A stretch of DNA of 64,000 nucleotides from Ricordea florida (lineage: Eukaryota; Cnidaria; Anthozoa; Corallimorpharia; Ricordeidae), in assembly GCA_949710005.1 (NCBI GenBank), contig OX453277.1:1835501-1899500 (forward strand), given 5' to 3'. Position numbers and translations under genes: made by a program. The notes below the pieces were generated by a model. It was not told the origin of the DNA and did no database searches. It saw nothing but the letters and a program-made list of their open reading frames with translations. This document shows positions 19,170 to 30,016 of this stretch, in pieces; position 1 is the first letter of the stretch, and every line of letters begins with the position of its first letter.

Positions 19170-20351
19170 GTAGATGGTGGCATTCGCTGGAGTTACCTTA
19201 GTCTACCCCATTCTTTTAATTGCCTGTTTTAGTTTTAAGAGAAGTACGCTCCCATAAATATGAAAGCATGAAATGTTTATGAAAGAAAGCCTCGTTTATT
19301 CCTTAACATGCTTAGCATCGGTTAGTCAATTGTGGGGACAGCTCTTTGTTTGATGTTGTTGTCGTGGTGAACTCACGCATTTGGGACGTCATTTATTTCA
19401 GGTTTCGTCGTTCAAATAATGCTATTACATACCACAACATGAAAAGCTTTTTAAAATATTTACAGTGTTTGCATAAAACGGAGATTTTGTTGTTTCCGTT
19501 GTTTTGTACTATTTCGGAAAACGTGCTTGTTTAGACATAAAGCCGTCGTACTCAATAAGATCCTTGGGTCATGTTCTCCAGTTGTTTACCAACTCTTTGT
19601 CGAAGAGCCTCTTATAGTCGTCAATGCTTATAAGTTCTCGCGCCAGACTTCCAAAGAAAGAGGATGAAGTCATGGGAGTACGGGCAATTTTTTGCCAGGG
19701 GGGAGGGGGGGGGGGGGTGAACCATTTGCCCAAAAAGATTATCGCTAGTTGCCCAAATTCTTTACGACACAGTCGAAACGAAACGAGTGCCATATGATGC
19801 ACTAACATAGGCCTACATATGAAGTGAAAATATCCTTACATATGAAACTATCGTATGAGCTCGTAAAACACGTCAAAAGAAATAAAGTATCTCTGTTCGA
19901 GAAAACACATACAAATGCAAACTTCTTTAGAAATTGGCTTTGTCCAAATTTCTCTTGATGCCCAAAAAATCTAAGTTGCCCCAATTTTTTTTTTTTTTGG
20001 GGGGGGGGTTGGGGTGGGGGGTGCTGAATTCTCTCTCCTTCCACAGCCCACCCCCAACCCCGACCCGTGCGCCTATGGATACAGTCAATTTCTTAAAAGG
20101 TCTTTTCCAATTTTCACTATACTTGGTTCCAAGGCATTCTCATAATAACATCTTAACCGTCTCCCGCCTGCCTAACTGTTGTCAAAGTCGAACAAAGAAT
20201 AGCACTTTGATCCAAAGCAATTTTCCTGGTCACCAGTTTTTCTAATACCCTGGAAAAAAGGCGTCTCTCTTATTTTATTATTTTTTTTAACTGTTATCAC
20301 TGTAAAAATCTCAGCGTAGAAAAATGAATTATTTGAATAAGGTTACATTTT
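19170..20351. other. Gene-free spacer with poly-G tracts
   Basis: No supported gene. Long G runs occur near 19700-19720 and 20000-20020, each with GCCCAAA/TTGCCC-type sequence alongside, suggesting two related copies of a repeat in opposite orientation. The proline-run ORFs here come from the G tracts. Confidence 0.4.
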
Positions 20352-21906
20352 TACGGTGGCCCATAGGGGCAAAACGCAACTCAATTTCTCTTCTGAAACA
20401 CAACAATCTTTCAGAGAACACAACAATCTTTTAGAGAACACAACAATCTTTTAGAGAACACAACAATCTTTTAGAGAACACAACAATCTTTCCGAGAACA
20501 AAACAATCTTTTTCAGAGCACAACGAAATTTCCCGATACACAACAATCTTTTTCAAAACACAATAAAATTTTCTGATACACAAACGCAAACTGAAACACA
20601 ACAAAATTAATTGAAACACAACAAAATTTCAAAGTACTGGTAACTAACTCTGACGCTGAAAGCGACCGGAACCTGGGATAAGCTCTGGCCACGTCACTGA
20701 AAGGCGCCCTTTTTGTATCGTTCATGTGAATTTGATCCGAAATGGTTTCTTCAGGTTCAATAAGCTGTACTCCAGAAGAGGAAAGCATAATTTCATATTA
20801 CTTTTCAAGAGGCTATACGTACGAAGTTATCAATGAATTTTTAGCTAAGTTTCATGGCATTTCAGGCACGCCTCTTTCAGAAATAATCCAAAGTTCTCAA
20901 GGAAGCATCACTAATTCTCAAACGCCAAGACAAAGCCGTAAACGTAACCGCGAAACGCGGAAAGAAAAAGCTCACATACGTGACAGTAGCAACGGCAATT
21001 ACGATATAGCCAGAAAGTGTTAACGCTCTGACGAAAAGGCCGCCATGTAGATGTTAGTAAAAAAATCTGGATCTATTGCCATACTACAGGCATTGAGACA
21101 AACACACTTGCCCTAGAACACTGAGATACAGTGCACGGGCAAAGATCAGGCCAGATCCAGAATTTCAATCTGACATCTATAAGATAAGAAAAGACGCAGA
21201 GCATAAACTGCAACGAGCGTTAAAGAAATTTCACTACCGTAGCGTAGAGATAAACAAACTGAAACTTAGAGAACTTGAGCCAAAGTATTCTAAAGAAAAC
21301 TTTATTGAGAAAAAGGCATTTAATACAGGATCAACCTTTACTGAGTGAGATATACAAAGAGCCTCCCATCATATTGTACAAAAGAGGAAAATTGCTCAAA
21401 GACATACTCGTGAGATCCAAACTCTAAAAGCAAAGAAACCACACTTGCGAACAGCGGGAGTCGTGTAGGCCCGTCACAACTATTTTTAAATCGAAGGTAA
21501 ACTTATGCCGCACCTTGGGCAAAACTTGTGATCTGCTCTTCTCCAACCACCACAACTGTGACAAAACATGGCGGGCAACAGCATGGAGCGCCAGAGCAAA
21601 CCCATGTGACCATAGCTAGTCCAAGGTTCCGGTCGCTTTCAGCGTCAGGGTTAGTTACCAGTACTTTGAAATTTTGTTGTGTCTCAATTAATTTTGTTGT
21701 GTTTTAGTTTGCGTTTGTGTATCAGAAAATTTTATTGTGTTTTGAAAAAGATTGTTGTGTATCGGGAAATTTCGTTGTGTTCTGAAAAAGATTGTTGTGT
21801 TCTGGAAAAGATTGTTGTGTTCTCTAAAAGATTGTTGTGTTCTCTAAAAGATTGTTGTGTTTCAGAAGAGAAATCGAGTTGTGTTTTGCCCCTATGGGCC
21901 ACCGTA
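20352..21906. mobile_element. Decayed DNA transposon with long, internally repetitive TIRs
   Basis: The left arm 20352-20674 and right arm about 21624-21906 are inverted copies beginning TACGGTGGCCCATAGGGGCA. Within each arm a 20-bp unit (GAACACAACAATCTTTTAGA) is tandemly repeated, with more copies on the left than on the right. CATTTT flanks both sides (20346-20351 and 21907-21912), a likely 6-bp target duplication. The interior has a helix-rich 93-codon ORF (20742-21023) and then decayed coding-like sequence with stops (about 21140-21440). Superfamily not assigned. Confidence 0.8.
20742..21023 (+). CDS. 93-codon ORF inside the TIR element, HTH-like N terminus
   Basis: Open from ATG to TAA. 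It contains SIISYYFSRGYTYEVINEFL, resembling the helix-turn-helix start of integrase-type transposases (a short 'grow and repeat' helix pair), then a basic tail (PRQSRKRNRETRKEK). Downstream, about 21140-21440, another frame is coding-like but has stops (KLQRALKKFHYRSVEINKLK), so the ORF is probably the surviving 5' part of a dead transposase-associated gene. Confidence 0.35.
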   Translation: MVSSGSISCTPEEESIISYYFSRGYTYEVINEFLAKFHGISGTPLSEIIQSSQGSITNSQTPRQSRKRNRETRKEKAHIRDSSNGNYDIARKC

Positions 21907-21949
21907 CATTTTATTACTGAAACTAATCACAACAAGCTTAGGTATCAAA

Positions 21950-22242
21950 AGAAGTTATTTTCTTCTGCTGTTATCGCCTCCCAACTAGCAATTGCACATT
22001 ATGAGTGCCCAACTATGAATTGTACAGAGCATAGAGCCAGCCAGACCTCAGGGCAAAACCTAAAAGGCTATCGAGTGAAGGGACAAAAAACTGAACTTTT
22101 TTCTCAAGTTGTACCAAAGGCGGTAGTGCACTGCCTTCCCTCACAGAGACTGGTAATAAACGAAGTGCCAGCGGCACCTGAGTTCAACCAATGTAGGCGA
22201 CCTAATAAACAGGTAAAAAGACCAAAGAAACGAAAGACCTAG
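21950..22242 (+). pseudogene. Unrecognised coding-like tail next to the TIR element
   Basis: A plus-strand frame that reads protein-like (CPTMNCTEHRASQTSGQNLK, then PKAVVHCLPSQRLV, then a basic end KQVKRPKKRKT) and stops at 22242. The same open frame extends leftwards into the transposon TIR, where it is only repeat. Could be the last exon of a transposase-like or SWIM-type gene. Family not known. Confidence 0.25.
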
Positions 22243-22539
22243 AAGGAAAAACAACTCATCGTTACGAACTTGGCAGACAGCACCTTCCCTGCCCCATTGG
22301 TGTTGGAAAAATAGGCTTTTCCTCGCAGAATTAAAACGCTTGAAATACAGGGGTTAGTAAAATTTGAACCTTGCCTTCATGGTGTCATTCCGTTGTCTTC
22401 ACACCAGGAGCTTTAGCCCGTGGAGCAGGTAGACGAACGCTTGGGGCACACCGAAGAGCTCGTCCGGATTAAAACCGAAACGGACATTCCGCAGGCAGAT
22501 GGGAGGAGCCGTTGGAGAGGCAGTAAACAAAAGGTCTCA

Positions 22540-22795
22540 ATGGGGAGGTGACTTTCGTGGGCAACGGTTAATATTTTTGCTTTTTTACGGCCACCGGTTA
22601 ATTTATTTGAAAATTAATTTCCATTGTTTTAAAAAGGTAATAATTAATTTTCATTGTTTAAAAAAGTTAAAAATTTATTTTCGTGGCTAGAATTTTTTAC
22701 GGTTAACATATTTTACGGCTAACGGTTAAAATGTTCCACTTTTTACGCCTAGCGACAAAATTTTTGCCCCGTTTTACGACTAACGGTTTCCCCCT
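22540..22795. repeat. TACGGCTAACGGTTAA minisatellite, degenerate copy
   Basis: Several imperfect ~32-bp repeats with the core TTTTACGGCTAACGGTTAA and T-rich spacers. The same repeat occurs in a cleaner form at 58288-58503, which makes it a dispersed family. Confidence 0.7.
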
Positions 22796-22859
22796 TTGAA
22801 GTGATAGCAAATGGAAAAATGAGAGACTCGCCGATACACTGAGACTCTTGTTTAAAAAT

Positions 22860-23240
22860 CCGAGACCGTGACTAATATAAGGCCCCGTTTACATGAGTAA
22901 AGTTGTCCCAGGACGAGGGGATATCTCGCCTAGCCGAGTCACTCGGGGCGAGCTAAAATTTCATACATTTCTTTGTAAAACGCAAAAAAACCGTTTATAT
23001 GACGTCCCGGGACGAAGAGTTGTCCCTGTTACCAGAGACATCTCACGTAGCCGAGGCGAGTCATCCCTTCCCACCCGAGCCAACTTTCTCAATGAACAGT
23101 CTGTCCCTTTGTCCCGTGACGCTCGTCATAATCGAGGCAGTCGAAGCATGCAAACGTGGCCTGTTCATCGAAAGTTTCAATAATTTAACAGGACCAAAGC
23201 TCCACTTTAAGATTCATTGGAGTATTAAGAAGCCCATTGA
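22860..23240. repeat. Probable dispersed repeat (GGCCCCGTTTACATGA type)
   Basis: GC-richer block with recurrent GTCCC(A/G)GGACGA and CGAG motifs. ORFs on both strands are short and unrecognised. Assigned as a repeat only on appearance. Confidence 0.25.
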
Positions 23241-23335
23241 CACTAAAAGGGCTAACGATTGAGTCAATCAATTTGGTTTAGAGTTTACAGGAATCAAATT
23301 AGCAGATACAAGTAACAGTTTCTCGAATGTATAAT

Positions 23336-23589
23336 AGGGGTGGCGAATGGTCCTTCAAAAACTCTGGGTCTCGCAAAATTTTAGTCGAATTTCACGGGTC
23401 TCGCAGTCTCGTTTCTTAGAGGTTATGTGCGTCTCGCAGTCTCGTTTCTTATACGAAAGAGTCTCGCACTCAAAAGAGTCTCGCACTCAAAACACTTTAA
23501 CGTCTCGGTATCACAATCTACAAAAGTCAAAATGTCTCGGGCTCGCAAAGAAAAACGCTAGTCTCGCTGAAGTACCATTCGCCACCCCT
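23336..23589. repeat. 254-bp MITE with TIRs and TATAAT target duplication
   Basis: Ends AGGGGTGGCGAATGGT and ACCATTCGCCACCCCT are inverted copies, and TATAAT flanks both sides exactly (23330-23335, 23590-23595). The interior is a run of GTCTCGCA-type motifs. Non-coding. Confidence 0.85.
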
Positions 23590-23595
23590 TATAAT

Positions 23596-24625
<1,030 letters not shown>

Positions 24626-24639
24626 TGCTTAAACATTGC

Positions 24640-25910
24640 TGCACAACTTTAATTTAGCTTGAATTTTCCTTTGGTTCTTTCCTATTTTTGTGACAACATA
24701 AATAAGTCGAAAAGGGGATTTACGTGATGTCGGGATCATAACCGATCATAACTGTTGCACCTATCGAAGAAATAGGACACGGTGTTTACTTTTGAGGAAG
24801 TTCGTTTGAACAGGTGGAAGTGGGATGTTTTTAACCAGCGTTTATAAACAACGCTTCAAATCGCTCAGATCTCAAGTAGCGGAAACGTCACACTATGTCT
24901 TGGGTTCTATTGAAAGTTTGAATCAAGAAGCATTTAGTTTGCATTTTAAGGCAACAAGGGAAGTGGCTGATTGAACGTTGCAGAAATTAGGGAACGTCTA
25001 CAGCTCAGCGAATAGAGTAAGTTTTTGAACCACTAAAAGTGCCATGTTACTGTTAGTGAGTGACTGCTGGGAGGTAGAAACTTTCCGTGGCCATAAACCT
25101 AAAAACTAATGCAACACATTTCAGAAAAGGGGAGCCATTTTTTATATTGCCTGCAACAAGTTAGGCGATCCATATCATTTTCAGGAGAATGCGAGAGCCT
25201 TAAGGAAAAGATGATGTCGACTTTCAAATTTTACAGTTTGTTTTTAGAAAAGCGTTGATATCGTTGAGCATTGATACGTGAGCTTTTTCATAGTCATAAG
25301 ACGTGAGCTTTTTCATGATAGTCATAAGACGAGAGCGTCTTGTGACTATGATAATTGCTCCTTTTTCTGAAAAGTCAAATTACCTCTTGAAATGTTATGA
25401 CAACGACTTCATTTAGAAAAAAAAGGAACGCATACAGTCACGCCCAACCTGCCACCTTTTCTGACGCCGGTTGCTTACTTCTCTAAAACAAAACATTACG
25501 GCGCTTTGAAATTCCTCTTCGTTGTACTTTTTACAATACTTGAAACTAAGAAAGTTTGTCTTACCTTTCTTCTGCGTGTTTATCAGCGCCAACTGAATTC
25601 ATTAAGTGCTCCTTTCCTCGTAGGAACTGAATTGTCACTCGTAAAACTTTCGTCAAAACTAACGCTTTAATTTATATTTCGTTGCGGGAGGCGCGATTCT
25701 CAAATATAAATCCAAAATCAAGGCCTTCGAGTTTTCTAGGAGACGCTGCTGTCTTTTCGCCCTTGCATTGAGCTTCATATTTTGTTCTAATAGATCTTGT
25801 CATGGAATCTATTTTTCTTCCTTTGATGCAAGCAAATAACCTTTCTAGATACAGTGTATATATTTTCTAGTCCCTTAGATACGAGTGGCAATAGATTTTA
25901 CCTAGTTGCA
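24640..25910. other. Spacer with a tandem/hairpin motif; promoter side of a small gene
   Basis: No exon recognised. At 25278-25330 a ~28-bp phrase (ACGTGAGCTTTTTCAT..AGTCATAAG) is repeated twice, and its second copy forms a hairpin at 25319-25348 (TAGTCATAAGACG / CGTCTTGTGACTA, 4-nt loop). Confidence 0.4.
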
Positions 25911-26324
25911 ATGGTCATTGTAACTGAATCTCAGACTGGAGCAGTTAATTGGTAAGTCCAAACCCATATTCAAATATTTGTAAAACCGAAATATTTCAAT
26001 CATAGTTTCAACCTTGTGGAATTGTTTGTGTCCTTCGTGCTGCTACAGGTTCCTAGGTTATGAAAATGCTTGACGAAAATTTTCTTAAAGAAACAACACG
26101 TTATTTGAATATGTTGTTTGTTTGTTTTCTTCCTTTCTCTTTTTTTTTTGCTTAGGTCTAGTCTTCCTTCCGCTTACAATCAGTGGTCGCCATGGGCCTG
26201 GGACTGGTGGTTTAAAGGACGGACTGTTGAGGATGAGGAACACGTGACAAACACAAAGGAAACGGCGCATGACAAACTCAACGAGACGGCTGACGAAAGA
26301 CAACCTGATGATAGGCAACAATAA
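25911..26324 (+). CDS. Two-exon small protein, Trp-rich (69 residues)
   Basis: Exon 1 25911-25951 (ATG GTC ATT ...) ends at TG/GTAAGT in phase 2. Exon 2 26156-26324 follows a classic pyrimidine tract and TTAG and restores the frame as Trp. The product runs MVIVTESQTGAVNW, SSLPSAYNQWSPWAWDWWF, then a charged hydrophilic tail ending in ERQPDDRQQ. The Trp/aromatic block could be a short membrane-interface segment; no family recognised. AATAAA at 26553 would be a suitable poly(A) signal. Exon 2 might instead be the last exon of a longer gene. Confidence 0.45.
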
Positions 26325-26552
26325 CGACAGAGTCCGTGTTTGTTATGCTTTAGGGAAAGTATATATTTCGAATGGTTTATACAGGAACAAACAAGCAAAT
26401 ATTTCGCTCTTGACTATGTTAGAGAATCCCCGCCCACCTTGGCGGGGTTGGAAAGAATGGTTAATTTTTTTTTTTTGGCTGCCAAACATGTAAATAGTTT
26501 AAGAAGTTAGCCATTGAGGTTTTCCTTTCCTTCAGGACACTAAATTTCACCA

Positions 26553-26558
26553 AATAAA
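26553..26558 (+). terminator. Poly(A) signal AATAAA after the small gene
   Basis: AATAAA in CACCAAATAAAGTTAAAG, about 230 bp after the stop codon. Confidence 0.4.
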
Positions 26559-26819
26559 GTTAAAGCTAACCAGCTCTTGACCCCAATTTATTGCAATCGC
26601 CTGTAATTTAGTTTTATTCAATGGTATCAATATTATTTAAATGTTTAGTTGCAAGCTCTCTCACCAGACATTTGTAACACAATACACAAACTAAAAAACT
26701 GAGGGGTTTTTTTGCTAATTGGAATTCACTAGAGTTAAAGTGGACAACATTTAATTTTTGTATTTAACCCGGTTTTGCGACACCCGTAATCACAGAAACG
26801 GTTACCCTCTGATAGTCTT

Positions 26820-26901
26820 TCACATCAGCGTATGGGGCGGGGGGGCTAGGGGGGGCTGCAGCCCCCCCTGTAGGAAAAAAAAATAGTATTATTCGGGCAA
26901 A
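26820..26901. repeat. G/C-run repeat at the LINE insertion site
   Basis: GGGGGGGCTAGGGGGGGCTGCAGCCCCCCC is a strong G/C palindrome. A related end (TTCGGGCAAATTATG then CAGCCCCCCC) occurs at 29269-29300, so the LINE at 26902-28762 appears to sit inside or beside an older repeat. Confidence 0.5.
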
Positions 26902-28762
26902 ACTGATGTACAGTTAGTAAGTAAGTAAGTAAGTAAGTAAATCTTTATTTAGACACGGTATTTCCTTCAGGACCATACAATATTTAATTAGAATAAATGT
27001 AACTACCTAACTAATTTAATATTATAAAACTACTAAAAAGAGAAATGATAAAAACCTGCTTTACAATGAAGCCGTGTATAAAAACAAAATAAAATTTATA
27101 TAAGACCACTGTCAAAATCATAGTTCTTCAACTTAGATTTAAACTGATTAAGAGAGAGCGATTGTCTAATATTCAAGGGCAGACTATTCCATAGTACAAC
27201 TCCGCTGTAAGAAAGACTTCTTTTACAGTAATTAGTGCGGGGCTGTGGGATAGCAAGCGTACCATCACTGCCTCTTAGGTTATAAGTCAGAGTATCGGAA
27301 CGGAAGACAAAGCGTGAACAAAGATATTCCGGAACCATATTATTTACAATCTTGTACATCATTATTGATTTATTAACAAGGCGTTGACGATCCAGTTTAA
27401 CCCAGTTGACCATCCTCAACAATTCATCGGTATTACGATCGTAATTTGAAAAAGTTATGACGCGTGCTGCCCGATTTTGTAATTTCTGTAACTTTTGAGA
27501 AAGAGTTTTAGAACAGGATCCCCAGACCGAACTGCAGTAATCGAGATGAGGTTGGACTAATGAATTGTAAACGGAAAGTAAAGTCTTATATGGGACCAAG
27601 AGAAAATGATGGGACCGAATACCTAATACGTTTAATGGCACTAATGCCAGAAGCAATCTTTTTGAAAAGCTCATTGATATGACACTCCCAAGTAAGATTT
27701 TCATCAATGTGTACACCTAAGGATTTAACAGTCGAGACTCGTTTTATCGGAAACTGGTTGATATTAGCAGTAGGATTCACTGTAAAATTTGAAAGCCTTT
27801 GCTTGGAACCAATCAGAATGAATTCTGTCTTTGTCATATTTAAAGTTAGTTTGTTGGCTGCAAGCCACACACGAATTCTCTCCAAATCAAGATTAATACA
27901 ACTACTTATTTCATCAACGTCACTACCAGCAAAAGTAATACTAGTGTCATCGGCGTACATCCTTGGTTGGGAATGCTGGAGGCAATTAGGCAAGTCATTT
28001 ATATACAATAGAAATAAAAGGGCCCCAAAAATCGTTCCCTGTGGAACACCACAGCGAAGGAACATTTTGGACGATTTATTCCCGTTTACAAGACACGTTT
28101 GGGTTCGGTCTTTTAAATAAGAGCAGAACCATTGGTTTGTGGAACCCTGAATACCATAAGCTTGTAATTTTGAGAGAAGAATAGAGTGATCCACAGTATC
28201 GAAAGCCTTCTTAAGATCTAAAAATACAACGGCATTAATAAAGCCGCGATCAATGTTTAAAGACCAATTATCAGTCGCTTCAATCAATGCAGTTACTGTA
28301 AAATGAAGCGAGCGAAAACCGGATTGGTGTCTACTAAGAAGATTATTTTCATTTAGGTAACGATACAACTGATCATAAATAATTCGCTCGAAAACCTTGG
28401 CCACAACCGGGATAATCGAGATCGGTCGATAATTAGAAGGATCACTTCTACTTCCTGCTTTCTTAAAAAGAGGCGTGATTCTTGCATTTTTCCATTCATC
28501 AGGAAAAATACCAGTATCGATCGATTGATTGAATATCAAAGCGAGTGACCAGGAGATTAAATCCGGACATTCTTTTAGAAGTCTTGCTGACACAGAATCG
28601 AGACCTGTAGCCTTTCTCTTGCATAATTTATTTAGGTGGCACAAAACGTGCGATTGAGTCACACGCTGGAAACTAAAACAATTGCTGGTTTGGTAAATAT
28701 ATTTATCGAAAGAGGTGCCGACTTCCTCTATATCCCTGGACAGTTCGGGACCGATTTCTGCG
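26902..28762 (-). mobile_element. CR1/L2-like LINE, 5'-truncated, with 10-bp target duplication
   Basis: Minus-strand reverse transcriptase from about 28762: KATGLDSVSARLL, PLFKKAGSRSDPSNYRPIS, SGFR, AFDTVDH, GVPQGTIFGALLFLLYINDL, catalytic YADD, TLNMTKTE. A one-base frame change near 27600-27640 shifts to the C-terminal half (SLVQPHLDYCSSVWG, LQNRAARVITF, SGVVLWNSLP), stop at 27096. The endonuclease is missing (5' truncation). The 3' end is a (TTAC)n run at 26910-26940. TTCGGGCAAA flanks both sides (26892-26901 and 28763-28772). Confidence 0.9.
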
Positions 28763-28772
28763 TTCGGGCAAA

Positions 28773-29895
28773 GACACAGTAAAAAATATTTTATTATTTA
28801 ATATCTTGATTTATTTGTTTTCATCTCGCATCTCGGCTAATCTTCTAACTGATCTCTGTACTACTTCACGGGATGGCTTTTATTACTCGGAGTTAGAACA
28901 TTGAGTTCTGCCGAGGGACTGGCTTGTTATAATCAAGACCGCGCTGGGACTGGAACTGCGTATGAGTTGGCGGCCATGTTGATTTATGTCAGTTCTCGAG
29001 TGCATGTGCGTGTAACAAAACAATGCAGAATGACATGCAAAGGATTATTGACATATTTGGGTGTCGAAGTAATCGTTCTTCATACTTCTTTTAGAACTCA
29101 AATGGGTACGGTTTATCTCTCACTTCATGGTTTTGTATTTTAGAAATGTTCATCTCGATTTACCGAAAATATTTGCACTATTTTGAACGCCCGTGCTCTC
29201 ACGGCATGGCGAAGAAAACTTGACGTCACGAAAGAATCATCTTGTGCATCTGTGACCAACAAGTTTCATTCGGGCAAATTATGTTCAGCCCCCCCAACAA
29301 AAATTTTCCCGTACGCCGGTGGTCTTTCATAAGATTTGCAATGAGATATGCGATAACCAGTTAGATGCCGAAAATTTCAGACGCTAAAAGACCAAAAGAG
29401 AAAAACAGTGTAGAACCTTTTTAGGGATCAAAAAGCTGGGAACAAGCTCGGAATTAATTTCGGGAACAAAGGAACACATGCAAATTTTTAAAGGGAACAA
29501 GGGTCCCCCCGGGAAAGCCCTCACTAGTTGTGTGCGGACATTTGATTTGCACAGATCGCCCACTACGAGTGGTTACTGCCCTCATGAATGGGAGAGTATC
29601 ATCAACATCATCATCATCCATGTACGTGAATTCGCGAATGACTATAAAGTATTTTAGCAGTTCGCGTTTCGAGGAATGCACTGGCTTGGGTTGCGTATTT
29701 TTCTATTTTGTTTAATTTAAACATTGAAATAAATTGATGACGATCATTGATTGACTTGAATCACGATTTAGCAAAAGTGGTGGATCACGGGGTCACGAAA
29801 TAAGCTTGCCCCTTCCCTCCCCCCTTCTACCTAACTTAACACCGTTTGAAATTGTCAGTCCACTGGAGAAAAGTTAACTTCCTTTGGAGTTATCA
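28773..29895. other. Spacer before BSDC1
   Basis: No gene recognised. Ends of an older G/C-run repeat lie at 29269-29300. A (ATC)n tract near 29600-29620 gives the serine-rich frame seen there. Confidence 0.35.
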
Positions 29896-29946
29896 ATGGC
29901 GGCATCGGAAAAATTCGTCCCCAGAGCTCCATGTGCAAGAAATTAA
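29896..29946 (+). CDS. Possible upstream ORF of BSDC1 (16 codons)
   Basis: ATGGCGGCATCGG... stays open for 16 codons (MAASEKFVPRAPCARN) and stops 70 bp before the BSDC1 start. It could be a uORF in the 5' leader if transcription starts upstream. Confidence 0.2.
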   Translation: MAASEKFVPRAPCARN

Positions 29947-30016
29947 ACGAGAGATCTAGGTACAAATATGTCTGTGACGTCATTCTTTATTCGTCAACAT
30001 TATTTTTAGTTTCAAT

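Noticed and set aside
21679-22242. 187-codon plus-strand ORF
   Set aside because: Its first 70 codons are translation of the transposon TIR tandem repeat; only the tail is kept as a doubtful fossil.
27707-28120. Plus-strand ORF within the LINE
   Set aside because: Antisense of the reverse transcriptase.
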